Positions 1 through 11,820 of a DNA stretch of 64,000 bases are shown here, in pieces; positions within the stretch are counted from its first letter, which is position 1, and every line of letters begins with the position of its first letter. A model generated the notes under the pieces. It saw only the letters and a list, made by a program, of their open reading frames with translations. It was not told where the DNA came from and searched no databases. This stretch comes from Eupeodes corollae. Its lineage: Eukaryota > Arthropoda > Insecta > Diptera > Syrphidae. The DNA lies in NCBI RefSeq assembly GCF_945859685.1, contig NC_079147.1:283689679-283753678 (forward strand), written 5' to 3'. The translations under genes and the position numbers were made by a program.

Positions 1-2511
1 GAAAATCCTGAAATATCAACAACACCCCAAAACCCTTCACAAATAAAAATTGTTCTTATTATCCTTACGACTTTTTCCACAGTATGTAAACCTATGACAA
101 AAAAAACAAGGATAACAACAAAATAGAACCAGAAGGTCCTTTGCTAAAATCTCGAATGTCACATTAGATTGAGATTTCTTCCAAACGATAGCTACCCTAG
201 AAGGTATATAGGTGTTAATCTTATTTCGCGTATCTCATGACGGTATACCACAACAAAATGCAGCTAATCCCATCACCATAAATAGTAAAGGAAAAGTAAA
301 ACCAGGATCTCACATGGAATATATTCCAACAGCAAAAAAAACTCACAGAAGAAAACAATATTTATGTTTTGGAAATAAATCGCCATAAAAAAAGAATCCT
401 CACCAAAACTCAGTTAAATCCAGAAATTGGTAACAAGATTATCCCTACAGGATAAAGGTCTAAGTGTACATACATACCTTCATACAACATACCTATATTC
501 TCAATAAAAAATGTGAGAAAGAAGAAAAGAAACTGTGTATCCTACAAGGATAAAAATCTTCTGTGTCGGGATTCTGTTTTGGTTGAAACTCATAATCAAA
601 ATAGAGACAAACAAATAAGCGGCCAAAATGAAAAGGATATTGGCTGTTTTTTTTTTTGTGAAGACATTCAAGGATCATGATGATGATGATGAGAGGACGA
701 TGACGACGACGACAAGCGACGGCAAAGGCAAAGAAACAAACGAAGACGACAAGAAGTCGAAAACGAACCATAAAGGATATGATGGGTAAAGTAAATATAC
801 ACATACATATATGAAAGACAACAACAAACAGGAATTTCATCACTCCCTGGGGTATTATCCCGCAGGATTATGGATACCAAAAATTATGATGTACCCAGAA
901 AGGATATTAAAATGTTCCCTCTATATGTAGCTTAGCTATGTGTAAATAATTTTGTTTTGTTATAATCCTGGGATGGGTATTCAGAGAGAAAGACAGAGAG
1001 AGGGAATCCCTCCTTTGACACTGCTGCGTCTTCGACTCGGTGATGTTAATCCTACCAAAAATTCATTAGCCAAGGGCATGGATTATTAGTTTCATTCATC
1101 ATCATTCATATAACAAAAATACCCAAAGTCAGCTTGAGATCCCGAGTAACCATCTTGATGCTTAGCGTCTCAGAAGTGATGAATACGTGTCAAGGATACA
1201 ACAGCAAGGAAAAAGGGATTTGACAAACATGTTTATTTTTTCTTGTCTGAGGAATTTGTTGCACTGATGATGTTTGCAAATATTGATTATTGTTATTTAC
1301 TTACCGCATACTGATGCTTGATCCTTGGAAAACAACTCAATTTTGTTTCGCTGATGTCCCTGTGCACACGCATCGTAAAAATGATCCTAATTCAAAAGGA
1401 CATATTGTTAAAATGGGAATTACAAAATGTATAAATACACAAGTGGGTATAAGAAGTTGTATGTTAGTAGTAGCCCTCTTGTGCGTTAATGTTTTGAATA
1501 TGAAAACATGCACCCTGATATTTTATTTTTACATATCGTTATTGTCCTGGCGGTTCACAAATAACTAGATTTCTGACAAGAGGACTCTTTATGCGCGCAA
1601 TAAGATATTTTATTGTTCCGAAATAAGTGGAAAAGCAATTTTTATTTTTATTGTTAATTCAAAAGAATCGCCTTACTTTTACCCTCTCCAATCGCGTCGC
1701 CTTCTCTAGACTGGCAACTACAAAACAAAAGGACCTCAGTGAAGTGCACAACAAATAATACGCAATGCGATCATTACCCTTAATGCGCACTTGGAATTAT
1801 GTACATGTATGCACATTCGTATAGGGAGATGTAGATATGTATTTTAATTGGAATTGCAATTTTTATAAATGAATATGTGGACATTTTGGATGATTTTTCA
1901 TTGAATTGGTTCTGATATAAAGGAGAGGTATGACTGCAGTCCGTTATTTGGAAATTGCCAATTTAATTATTTCAATTTAAATGCAGATGCATACAGTACA
2001 GTAAAGTACAGTATAGGTGGGTCTACAGACGACGACGACGTAGGTACAGGCATTTCTAGGATATAAGTCATTATGATGTATGTTTATGGAAGGACCATTG
2101 TTTGTATTAATGGAAGAGTCGGATGATGCATCAGACGCCTACAGACAGACAGACACAGACGTATGCATCAATTTAATTTTTGGGAAAATTTATTGGGAGA
2201 TGACCCAATTAAGGGAAAAAATACCTTATACCCAAAATGAACTTTGGGAACATTTATGAGGGATCGATAAAATTTACAATGATTATTGTGAGTATCTAAA
2301 GGATTCCTAGAAATGCAAAATTTGGGATTTATCATTATGATATACGTCAGGACAAAAGAGTTATAAAATACTAATTGGACCAAATTGATAGTGATTTTGA
2401 TTGAGAGCGGGTTTCAAATAACTAATTGACTTATTTATAGACATAATTAGGCATAATTATATGAAAGGGTGATGGACAGTTTGACAAATGGCAAAAATAC
2501 AGAGAAGTTTT
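1..2511. other. Unique AT-rich sequence, no gene seen
   Basis: Open frames here are short, and the longest on the minus strand crosses a GAT/GAC triplet run, which keeps a frame open by composition alone. No domain, splice-flanked exon, tRNA or repeat family seen elsewhere in the window was recognised. Short triplet runs occur at 675-715 and 2026-2042. This may be intronic or intergenic DNA. Confidence 0.5.
675..715. repeat. GAT/GAC triplet simple repeat
   Basis: A run of GATGATGATGATGAG followed by GACGATGACGACGACGAC, read directly. Imperfect trinucleotide runs of this kind are common in fly non-coding DNA. It explains the His-rich and Ser-rich apparent minus-strand frames across it. Confidence 0.8.
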
Positions 2512-2596
2512 TTCTAACTTCTCGTTGGGATTTATTGTAATGAATCGAATTAAAAATTTTGGAAATTTTTCGACGTTTCAAGGTTTTAATAGGTTC
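2512..2596 (-). mobile_element. Helentron 3'-terminus fragment (copy R11)
   Basis: Although degraded, this stretch follows the terminal sequence of the Helentron family: an AACTTC start, then TTATTGTAATG, then TTTCGACGTTTCAAGG, in the same order and spacing as the well-preserved end at 56012. The hairpin has decayed. Its inner side breaks off where the adjacent LINE fragment begins. Confidence 0.55.
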
Positions 2597-2601
2597 ATAA
2601 A

Positions 2602-3062
2602 TGAGGGGCATCAGTCTCTTGAACATTGTTTATAAGATCCTCTTTGCCGTATTGTGTGGCTTTAGACCAGGAAAGTCCACTATCGACCAAATATTCACAC
2701 TATGGCAGATCTTGGAAAAAAAACAGGAACTTCAAATCGATACAAACCAACTCTTTATAGATTTAAAAGCCGCGTATGACAGCGTCTATAGGGAAGAGCT
2801 CTACAGAGCAATGTCTAGTTTTGGCATCCCTGGCAAACTTATGCGTTTGTGTCCACCGACTTGGAAGGCTGGGATCATGCAGAGCAAATGGAAATCAACG
2901 CTCCAGTCCGGAAGGTCTTCGAATCCAATCCCGAACGACGGCGCAGTAGAGGAAGACCGCAACTCAGGCTGCGAACAGGCGGGTGAAGACCTAAGCCAAG
3001 TTGGCGAGTGAAACTGGAGACATCTAGCTAGGGACCGAGCTCCCTGGAGACTGTAGCGTCAC
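2602..3062 (+). mobile_element. LINE copy A, internally deleted RT fragment
   Basis: This is a fragment of a non-LTR retrotransposon reverse transcriptase, with the RT signature GFRPGKSTIDQIFTL and then FIDLKAAYDSVYREELYRA. Against the better copies at 7126 and 40329 it has two internal deletions. One lies just before GFRPGK. The other, after SSFGIPGKLMRLC, removes the catalytic palm and jumps to the C-terminal Arg-rich tail in another frame. It stops at CTGTAGCGTCAC, only a few bases before the family's usual tail, and that tail reappears 1.5 kb away at 4600. An RTE-like clade is inferred from the short tandem 3' tail. It is non-functional. Confidence 0.85.
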
Positions 3063-3151
3063 AACTTCCCATTTGATGTTGATGTTCTGCTCTTGGATAT
3101 ATTTCTAAATAGAAAACAATTTTTAAAAAATTAAGTCATTTCTAGAATAAA

Positions 3152-4599
3152 ATGAGTTCTGAATTGCAACAAGCCAAGGAAAGGGCCATTCAAGGTTTAC
3201 GAAGAGTAAGAGAAGAGTTACTTCAAAGGATAATAAACAGTGCTCAGAAAGAAACCATCAAGCCACCCAAAGTAGAACTCTTATTAAAACTTAAGTCGTC
3301 CGAAAGTAAAGAAAAACCCAAGTAAAAGAAAGAAAAAAAACATAAACATAGTCACAAAAAACATAAAAAGTCTGATAAACACAAATATAAACCCAAGGAA
3401 AGAAGGCACTCTAGCTCTAGTTCCAGTTCTAGTTCAGAGGATGAGGAAACAACCACAGCCCCACCAAAAAAGAGATCCTGTTCGCCAGAACAACACACAC
3501 AACCAGCAGCACCAACTCGTGATGATTGGATGACAAGTGCGATTTTATTGAAAACATTTTCCAAAAATAAACCTTTACCGAAAAAACAATGCACAGTCAC
3601 TTATGAGCCTGGTAAGAGTAGTTGAGATACCAACAAATTTAAGAATAAAAACCATCGGAAACCCCAGTCTGATGCGTCCCTTGGTCGTCGTGGTCGAAGC
3701 TCACCGATGATGAGGACAATCTTAAAAATAAGTTTGAACGAGAGAAAAGCAATCCTAGAGATCCCACTGAAGTCGAAGAAGATTACAAAAATTTCAATAA
3801 AGACTTTGATGACATATTTGGCGTTTCAAAGCACGAAGGCGTGGATACTGGGAAACTACAAGAAATTCGCGATGAAAACCGTCCCAGCAAAAAATTAAAC
3901 AACTGCGGTAAATGTTTCAATGGCGACAAAATTAACAAGGAGCTCTTTGTGTCAGTGGGAAAACATGTATACCTGGCTCTTCCTTGGCACGAGGGTCTCC
4001 AGACCAATCATTGTTTGATTATACCAATAGATCATTACTCGTCATCTACGCATCTAGACGAAGACGTATGGCAAGAGATCTCAAGCTATCGAAGACTGTC
4101 GACAAAAATATTTGCCAAGCGGAAACAGGACGTTTTGTTTTTTGAAACAGCCCGATACCTACAGAAGCGGCCACACATGGTTATAAATTACTTGCCAGCG
4201 GATGATTTTGAAATGGCACTTTTTTATTTTAAAAAAGCCATAGAAGAAAGCGAGTATGAATGGTCGAAGAATAAGCAGCTTGTGACTTTGAAGGAGAAAA
4301 ACTTAAGAAAATCCATTCCATGTGGATTACCATATTTTTGGGTGAATTTCGGAATGGATTTCGGATTTGCTCATGTAATCGAGAACCAAGAAAACTTCCC
4401 ATTACATTTTGCTCAAGAAATCATTGGAGGCATGTTGACTTTGGACATGAGAAAATGGCGGTCTCCGAGAGAGGAACATAATGTCAAAACAAAAGTGAGG
4501 AATCTTGCAGATTTGCTTAAGCCATATAGCCATATGAAAAGGAACTTTGTTAATACTAGAAAACAATTTAACTTAGTTTTTAAGTTCAGAAACAAAAAT
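3152..4599 (+). pseudogene. CWF19-like protein 2 (CwfJ family) processed retrocopy
   Basis: The translation matches the layout of CWF19L2, a spliceosome-associated protein. It has a basic N-terminus (MSSELQQAKERAIQGLRRVR), a Lys/His and Ser-rich stretch, DDWM, an acidic segment, then the CwfJ C-terminal domains. Visible marks are the CGKCF Cys pair, YLALPWHEGLQTNHCLIIP with the following DHYSSSTHLDEDVW, and the second-domain run EIIGGMLTLDMRKWRSPRE. No introns interrupt it. Breaks are an in-frame TAA at 3323-3325, a TGA near 3618 and a frameshift near 3690. The rest stays open for about 310 codons from 3673 to 4614, so decay is fairly recent. It is shorter than I expect for the family, so part of the middle may be lost. 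The final residues TLSE before the stop come from fused LINE tail. A functional short product is unlikely but not excluded. Confidence 0.85.
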
Positions 4600-4634
4600 A
4601 CCTTAAGTGAGTAAGTAAGTATGAATGAGTGAGA
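4600..4634 (+). repeat. LINE 3' tail displaced to the end of the retrocopy
   Basis: ACCTTAAGTGAGTAAGTAAG followed by TATGAATGAGTGAG. LINE copies B and C end in the same ACCTTAAG(G)TAAGTAAGT tail directly after their TGTAGCG motif, and copy D has a close variant. Here that motif is at 3051 and the tail is 1.5 kb downstream, with the CWF19L2 retrocopy between them. Confidence 0.75.
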
Positions 4635-5171
4635 ATAAGGACTGTCAGTGTCTTTCTTTAAAAATGTATATCTTCCTAAAATTTAACAAAATACTTATAA
4701 TAATATTTAGTAAACGATGATAAAAATTTACAAATACATTTTGTACAATTCAAATAGTTTCAAAGTCATTACCTTAGTTTTTTTCGACATAACGTGTGTT
4801 CTCTTAGACGTTTAATTTTCAATCCGAAAACACTTTTTTTGACAGCTGTCATATCATTTATGCTAATTTTTGTTTGTCATTCTTGCCTTAGAACTGAACA
4901 ACACTTGCAAATTGTACAAATTTATTACCAAAATTATAAATCAGTTCAGCGATGCAACGAAACAATCAAGTTATTTAAGTAAGCTGTTGGTGAGCGCATT
5001 ATCTCGCGTTGTGGACCTATGTCATGGCCTCCATAAGAGTTCTATTTTAAACCGCGGGACCAGTTTTGAGTCAAAAGTTTTTTAGGTTTAGGTTTTTTCT
5101 TCAAACAAATCTGTGAATTCTATTTTTCTTAAAATTTGCCTTAATGTCAAAAATATTATATTTGGAGCTTA
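4635..5171. other. Spacer without recognised features
   Basis: AT-rich sequence between the retrocopy and mariner M1. Only short overlapping frames with no recognisable motif were seen. No repeat family found elsewhere in the window is present. Confidence 0.5.
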
Positions 5172-5319
5172 TAAAGGGTGATTGTTTAAATGCTATAAGA
5201 AACTTAAAAAAAAAAAACACATAACATTCAGAAAAATTGATAAAATCTTTATTTGAATCGATAGTACGGTCCATACATAATTTAATGTTTGCAGATTATT
5301 TCATGGAAATGTTGACCTT

Positions 5320-6965
5320 AATAGTTAAAAAATTCAGCGTGGGGTGTACAATATAAGGAAAGTTTAGTTAAAAAATTAAAAAGAATTAAATCAATTCAAA
5401 TTCAAATTCATTAACAGCATTAATTGAATTAAACAATTAAACAATTTAGCTCAACAAAACTTCGATTTTATTATGATCGAAATCAAGAAGCCACAGTTTT
5501 ACTTTTTTTCAAAAAGACGAATGGAATTGGTAGGTTGCGTAGGCTAGCTAGAAGGCGGTTATACAATTTGCAGGAGACCACATGAGACGAGTTTCTAAAG
5601 ATGAAATGGCAACTAAGGATTGATAATTACTGCGTAAGATATAGCCTTCACTTATTGGACTCTGCAAGTAGAATAACTGTCTGATAGGCAAAATCTTTAT
5701 ACGCCTTAAAAGATCCATGGAATGAGGGAGTTACACAATTTTCTTATAGTGCATTTTTGCAGCACAATAAGCGACTTCATTTTGTTCTGATAAGCAACTC
5801 CCCAACAGCTTAAACCGTATTGCATTTGAGAATGAAAAATCCCATAGTAAACGGTTTTCATTGGGTTATCAGAACAATACTTTGTAAGGCGATAAAAACA
5901 ACGGATTGTTGAAAGGAAAAATTGTTTAAGACATAAAATATGTTCAGACGAGCTCAAGTTTCTATCGATGAGAACACCCAAATATTTAAAACAGTTAACA
6001 TTTTCAATAGTACCCGTGGCATGATGGTTAGTGCGTTGGACTGTCATGCAAGGGTCTAGGGTTAAATACCTGCCTGTGCACCTTAATTTGCGAGGAATTG
6101 AGAAATCCTTCAAGAGTAATTCTTGTCATGAAAAAGTGCTTTCTCAAATAAGCCGTTCGGATTCAGCCCAAAATTGTAGGTCCCTTCCATTCCTGACAAC
6201 AGTATTCGCACACAGGAATGGTTGAGAGTTTTAAGTCCCAACGGACTGTTGCGCCACCCAATTTATTTATAACGTTTTCAATTTGAAAGCAGTTGGTGTC
6301 GCAAGAAACATTAGCATTAAAATAGTGATACAAATTTTGAAAGGAGCTCAAGTGTAAATTAAATTTTTCACAGTTTGATGAGTGGAATATAGCATTAATG
6401 TCTGAAGTCACGTTAGAGTTAAGGGAAAAAAATAAGTTTAGTTTTGTTACTTACCAAAAGTTTATGTGCATAAAACCAAACTCTCAATAAGTGCACAACA
6501 TGATTTAAATCAGCCACTAAGGTTCAATAAACTAACGGATCGGTATGCAATTGCCAAATCATCTGCAAACGCCCTTACTTCACCAACAAACGGTTGAAAA
6601 ATAGAATTAATATATATTAGAAAAAGGATAGGACCGAGAACAGATCCCTGAGGAATTCCAAGATATATAATCTTGGAGTTACTCAGACAGCTGCCAAGTT
6701 TGACCTTTTATTCCCCATTTTTTTTTAGATAAGATGCAAACTCATATATAAATCCACGGAAACCCGCATAATATAATTTGTTCAAAAGAATATTGTGGTC
6801 TACCATATTAAAGGCTTTCATAATATCTTAAAAAAGACCACTACAAAACCTTCTATCATTTAGTCCTTTATGAACAAAGGAGCAAAAATATAACAAAGCA
6901 TCTTCAGTAGAGAGCCCAGTCCTAAACCCAAACTGTTTTGAACTAAGAAAATTAGAATTTCAGTC
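5320..6965 (-). mobile_element. Jockey-type non-LTR retrotransposon remnant inserted in M1
   Basis: Reading the minus strand gives RT motifs in the expected order: QFGFRTGLSTEDALL, DIMKAFNMVDHNILL, GIPQGSVLGPILFLIYINSI, and FADDLAIAYRS carrying the catalytic Asp pair. Then come FKYLGVLIDRNLS and LSCWGVAYQNKMKSLIVLQ, typical of the RT thumb and C-terminus of Jockey/CR1-type elements. Stops and frameshifts occur, and the 5' part with the endonuclease is missing. A SINE splits it at 6009-6270. The outer limits were set by where mariner M1 sequence stops and resumes and are good to a few tens of bases. Confidence 0.8.
6009..6270 (+). mobile_element. tRNA-derived SINE, copy 1
   Basis: It starts AGTACCCGTGGCATGATGG and ends in ATTTATTTAT. 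A Pol III A-box-like TGGCATGATGG is at 6017-6027 and a decayed B box (GGTTAAATACC) at 6060-6070. The flanking target duplication is AACATTTTCAAT at 5997-6008 and AACGTTTTCAAT at 6271-6282, with one mismatch. It sits in the RT of the Jockey-type element, whose reading frame resumes across the site. Part of the region following the tRNA head is deleted relative to copy 2 at 62387. Confidence 0.85.
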
Positions 6966-7125
6966 GATATCTTACGAATAAATGCATTAATGTTGTCTTC
7001 TTATGCGGTAGTTGAAGTGGCCTTGTCTGTAGAGACACGAGCTTTAACAAAGCCCCACAAAAAATAGTGTAAAGGCGTTAATCGATGAACGTGAAATAAA
7101 AATAATGTTCACCGAACTCGCCATT

Positions 7126-8881
7126 TTTTACCAAAATGTAAAAAAAACCTCCCACGGTACCAGCCACGAACCGAAACCTGTAAAGACGATCAGGGGAACA
7201 TCGTAGTAGAACCGCAGTCGATGCTGAGAATATGGAAAGATCACTTCTCCAAAACTATATAACGGCCATGACGAACCGAATTCCGCTGTAAGGGAGATAG
7301 AACCATTCAACCTCGGCGACGCAGATCAACAATTCCGCCTACCCGACCTTGACGAAGTGAAGATAGCTATATCTAAACTTAAGTCAAACAAAGCAGCTGG
7401 AGCTGACGGCATCGCTGCCGAACTATTCAGAGCAGCAGGCGATGACTTGGTACGGAGCATGCACCAACTCATCTGCAAAATATGGTCAGAAAAAAGCATG
7501 CCCGATGAGTGGAATCTCAGCATAGTATGCGCGATACATAAGAAAGAAGACCCTCTAAACTGCACCAACTACAGAGGCATCAGTCTCCTTAACATTGCAT
7601 ATAAGATGCTACATGCCGTATTATATGAATGTCTGAAGCCGTTCCTCCACAACCTGATATATCCTTATTAGTGTGGCTTCAGACCATTAAAGTCCACTAT
7701 CGACCAAATATTCACACTACGGCAGATCTTGGAAAAAACCCAGGAGCTTCAAATTGATACGCACCATCTCTTTATCGATTCTAAAGCCGCGTATGACAGC
7801 ATATATAGGAGCCTTACTAGCCTTACTAAGCAATGTATAGCTTTGGCATCCCTGTCATACTTATTCGTTTGTGCAGAATGCACGCTGCTCTATCAAGGTC
7901 GGAAAAGATCTCACCGATTCATTTGATGTCAAAAAAGGTTTTGGAAAAGGCGATGCACTGTCATGCGACTTCTTCAATACCGTTCTGGAAAGAATAGTGA
8001 AAAACTCAACCGTCAGCACTAGAGGCACAATATTCCAAAAGTCCATCCAATTACTAGGATACTCAGATGATATTGACATACTTGGAAGATCAAAGCGTGA
8101 TGTCAGTGGAGCGTTTTTGACCATTGCAAGCGAAGAAGATGGGCTTAGTGGTCAATGAGGGCAAGACCAAGTATATGCTGTCATCAAAAAAGGATATCGA
8201 ACGACGACGTCTTGGACAAAACGCCACCATGGACAGCTATAACTTTGAGGTACTCAAGGACTTTGTCTACCTAGTCACTGCTATAAATAAACAAATACAA
8301 CGACACCAGCTCTGAAATCAAACGAAGAATAACTCTTGGAAATCAGTCCTTCTTTGGACTTAGAAGGCGATTGAGAAGTAAAGTCCTCTCTCGAGCATCT
8401 AAAATCACCACCTATAAGACACTTATCATCCCGGTTCTCATTTATGGCGCTGAGACCTAGACCCTGTCAAAGAAACATGAGAGCGTCTTAGGATGCTTCG
8501 AGAAAAAAAATCTTCGGGTGATTTTTGGTCCCGTACGCATAGATGGAGAAAGGAGGAGAAGATATAACGACGAACTGTACGGGCTGTACAGCGACACTGA
8601 CCTAGTTAACAGAATTAAAGTCCAACGGCTTAGATGGTTAGGTCATGTAAAGCGAATGGACATCAACGCTCCAGTACGGAAGGTCTTCGAATTCAATCCC
8701 GAGGGACGGCGCAGTAGAGAAAGACCGCGACTCAAATGGCGCACCCAGGTTAGAGAGGACCTCAATCAACTTGGCGTGCCAAACGGGAGACAGCTAGCTA
8801 GGGACCGAGCTGGCTGAAGACGCATATTGGTTGAGGCCCAGGTCCGCCCCGGACTGTAGCGTTACCTTAAGTAAGTAAAAA
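7126..8881 (+). mobile_element. LINE copy B inserted in mariner M1
   Basis: A perfect 12-bp target duplication, GAACTCGCCATT, lies at 7114-7125 and 8882-8893, so both edges are exact. The copy is 5' truncated: it begins near the end of the linker after the endonuclease and runs through RT to the 3' end TGTAGCG..ACCTTAAGTAAGTAAA. The host sequence on either side is mariner M1, and the duplication lies in its transposase gene. Confidence 0.92.
7210..8860 (+). pseudogene. LINE B reverse transcriptase, broken
   Basis: In order: KIAISKLKSNKAAGADGIAA, MPDEWNLSIVCAIHKKEDPL, NYRGISLLNIAYKM, FIDSKAAYDSIYR, CSIKVGKDLTDSFDVKKGFG, a GYSDDID site in place of YADD, and the Arg-rich C-terminus with RLRWLGHVKRMDINAPVRKV. 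There is a stop at 7669-7671 and several frameshifts near 7830, 7900 and 8130. The catalytic motif carries Ser for Ala (YSDD). A complete protein would copy element RNA by target-primed reverse transcription; this one cannot be made. Confidence 0.85.
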
Positions 8882-8889
8882 GAACTCGC

Positions 8890-9640
8890 CATTCAATAAT
8901 TCCATTGTCACGCGTTCTGTGTGCATCACGGTAGCGCTCACCATTCAAAGTAACGTTACGATTCCCATCATATTTGAGGTACGGTCCAATAATGCCACCA
9001 ACCCATTAACCGCACCAAACTGTGACTTTTTCTGGATGCATTGGTAGTTATGCAATGCTTCTGGTTGACATTCACTCCAAAATCGACAATTCTGCTTATT
9101 TACGTGAACAGTGAGACAAAAATAAGCTTCGTCGCTGAACACAATTGTTCGGTAAAAAAGTGGATTTTCGGCCAACTTTCCAAGAGTCCATTCACCAAAA
9201 ACTTTACGTTGCAGTAGGTCGTTCAGCTTCAATTCTTGCAAAAGCTGTATTTTAAAAAGCATTACACCTTAATCCTTCAGCAAAAATTTGCACGTTGTTG
9301 AGTAACAGAAGCCCAATTGCTGCGAACGGCGACGAATCGATAATTGATGGTCATCATTAACACTGGCCGATACAGCTGCGATATTTTCTTCAGTATGCAC
9401 TCTACGTAAGTGTGTTAGTAGTTTAAAGTCCGAAAATGTAAATTTGTTGGGAAATTTAGTCACAATAGCCCTTAAGATGACAATAGCCCGAATAGCCGTT
9501 TCAGTGGGTCGATCAAACTAACCATAAAATGAAAGAAGCGTGCGATAAACTTTCTTAACAGAGGACACATTTTGATAAAAAAAAAATTCAATAATTTGCA
9601 AGCGTTGTTAGTTTGTAAGACGATTCATACTTAAATTTTA
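8890..9640 (-). pseudogene. M1 mariner transposase remnant (N-terminal two thirds)
   Basis: Minus-strand frames give an HTH-side segment (SIRRRSQQLGF) and then the catalytic region with IVFSDEAYF, where the first catalytic Asp is kept. VNKQNCRFWSE and a decayed tract leading to NGERYRDA follow. Frameshifts separate the pieces. The C-terminal part lies beyond LINE B at 6970-7113 and reads TPLHYFLWG, where family copies have TPLDYFLWG. The third catalytic Asp has become His, so the protein would be dead even without the insertions. Transposase cuts and joins element ends at TA sites in the nucleus. Confidence 0.8.
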
Positions 9641-9742
9641 GGCTAAACTGAAGATGTTTGACAGTGAAACAAAAGACGAAACGTGCGTCAGCTGTTTAAA
9701 CCAATGTTGCCAAAAAAATAATGCCTAAGAAATCACCCTTTA

Positions 9743-11820
9743 CTAATTTGGCGTCACGTCAAAATGTATAATAAAAAATCTAACCGAAGTCGATATTGTT
9801 ATTATTTCGAAAGATACTTGGCTTGAATTTAAATGTTAGCCTGGTTTAAAAATTGAAATTTTACTAATTATTTTTTTTAAGTAATATTTGTATACATCTT
9901 TTGATTTTGTCATCTGTAGAACACAGCTTATTTGAAGCCTTTCAAAATTTAATTTGTATTCAAGTATTATGAAAGGTAGAGATATTTAAACATTTTCAAA
10001 CCAACCGATTACAAGTGCTTTACATTTAAAGAAGCAGTTACATTGGCTTCGTTGAAATTTTATTTTGTGAAACAATTGCAGTACAAATCTAGTGTCCTTT
10101 ATTTCTAGCTTTAAAGTTGGCAGCACTGGCTGTCAAGCTCAGCTGTTATTCGAGGTGTCACAATATTCGTAAAATGTTTGTTATTTACGATCGTTTAACA
10201 ATCTAATCTAATCTTTCACAAAATTGTCATAAAAGCTGAAATTGACAACGGAGACTATGCGCCACTATCAATTAAACATTACTTTAGATTTGAGAGCTGT
10301 GACCTCAAAACGTTAACTATTTTTGAAGCGAATGCTAATATTTTGAATTTTGTTATTACTTGTTAAAAGACAAAGACAGCTATCCAAATATCGGGCTATT
10401 AAAAATGAAACCTCTTATTGGAAAGTCCTTTCCTTTGTCTTGTGATTACCTTTTAACACTGTGTTACAATGAAGTCTGAAGAGCTAAGAAAAACATTCAA
10501 ATTTTGACCTGGATTGCTATTCTTAATTATTTTAAGCAATAAATTTAATTAGCTACATTGTAACTGACATAATTTATGATCCGTCACTTCCATCCAAATT
10601 TCAAAAGCAAACCTTGTTGTATTATACGTCTACACCATGTAAGCATTTTTAGATATAAAATTTTATGTGACCGTGGTTTTCACACAAGTGCCTTGCTCAA
10701 ATTGCGTTTGCGTAAGAAGTATAACAACCTCACAGTGCATTATTCAAGTCCAGTTTCTCTGAACTGCATCATGCATATTTCTGCGCTGGAACATAATGAA
10801 TTCCTGACGTTAACCAAGCTCACATTCCATTGCTCAGCAAGAATAAACCACTTAACATTAATCTCTCTGGTTTAACCGCACCTGTACCCCACGTTATAAC
10901 TTTTTATACCACATAAACGTGGAAAGAGAAAAACCAGAACTGTGGGCCTCTCGTCTCTATGCATGATATTGAGTTCCTTACCAACAGAGCTCTATAGAAA
11001 ATCTTAAACAAAGATCGACCATGGCCAATCTTTTTACATCTCATAAGCAAACGGAACTAATAAATTCCTTTCAATTAAAATCCATTCTTCCATTCCATTC
11101 AAAACTGGCCAACCGACCAACCGACCGACCAACTGATCTTCGCAGGCGCATAGGTCTAATGATAATAATAATAATGTTACAACCTCAAAGCAACCTGGCT
11201 CAGATATAGCAACGAGTAGTCTTGACACTTTTGATTAGTTGTACCTGTCACTTGGAAACCTAGTCGCGCAATGCCAACTAGGTAAATGTGAGGTTTCTAG
11301 TGCGCTTAGCTCATTTCCCCCATGTTGTGTTTAAGGGCGCCTTTGCATGGTGGATGGTTGGTCTGGTCATAGCCGGTGGACACACCTAACTGCACTCAAT
11401 TCATCCATTTAGATAGTTTATGTGTCATGCTTCTGAGACTTACAAGAATAAAGAAATCAGGTGTACCTCTGCCTATTCGAAGACGAAACAGCTCGAGGTA
11501 TAAAATGTTGTGAATTGTCAAATGCTGATGTAAAAAATGTCAGAAGAATGAAACAGAAAGGTACAAAACTCATTTAAATGTCAAATTAGCATTAAATGTC
11601 AAAACAACACGATTTAACAATTTTATTGTCAAATTCAAGCTTATTTAGTCTTCTTAAACTGTCACATGCATCTTATAATATAACGGAAAGTGCCATTTTA
11701 ATCATTATCGACTACAAACTAAAGGAGAATTTCACAAGGCTAAGGGTATTTTTTAACACGGAAACAATAAAAATGTAAACTGCATTGTTTTGACTCAATT
11801 TGTGTTCATCTCAATAATTA
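9743..11820. other. Unique sequence, no gene recognised
   Basis: Several open frames of 60 to 100 codons occur but show no recognisable motif. A 17-bp string, AAACCTCTTATTGGAAA at 10408-10424, recurs at 31315-31331. Short CCAACCGACC repeats lie near 11108-11131. The downstream edge is the Helentron cluster. Confidence 0.5.

Larger units (their letters stand above)
5174..9740 (-). mobile_element. Mariner M1 (rosa-like, DD41D type) with nested insertions
   Basis: The ends are AAGGGTGATT at 5174 and AATCACCCTT at 9731-9740, flanked by TA at 5172-5173 and 9741-9742 as expected for Tc1/mariner. Transposase pieces lie on the minus strand at 9463-8890 and 7113-6970, and further element sequence continues to 5174. 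Two insertions interrupt it: a Jockey-type LINE (about 5320-6965) and LINE copy B (7126-8881). Without them the element is about 1.16 kb, close to mariner size. Copy M2 at 49260 belongs to the same family and supplies the order of the parts. Confidence 0.85.

Noticed and set aside
493..843. 116-codon minus-strand open frame
   Set aside because: Kept open by the GAT/GAC triplet run. The translated Ile and Arg runs are composition, not a protein.
3152..4614. Functional CWF19L2 gene
   Set aside because: Early in-frame stops, a frameshift, no introns, and a terminus fused to LINE tail all point to a dead retrocopy.
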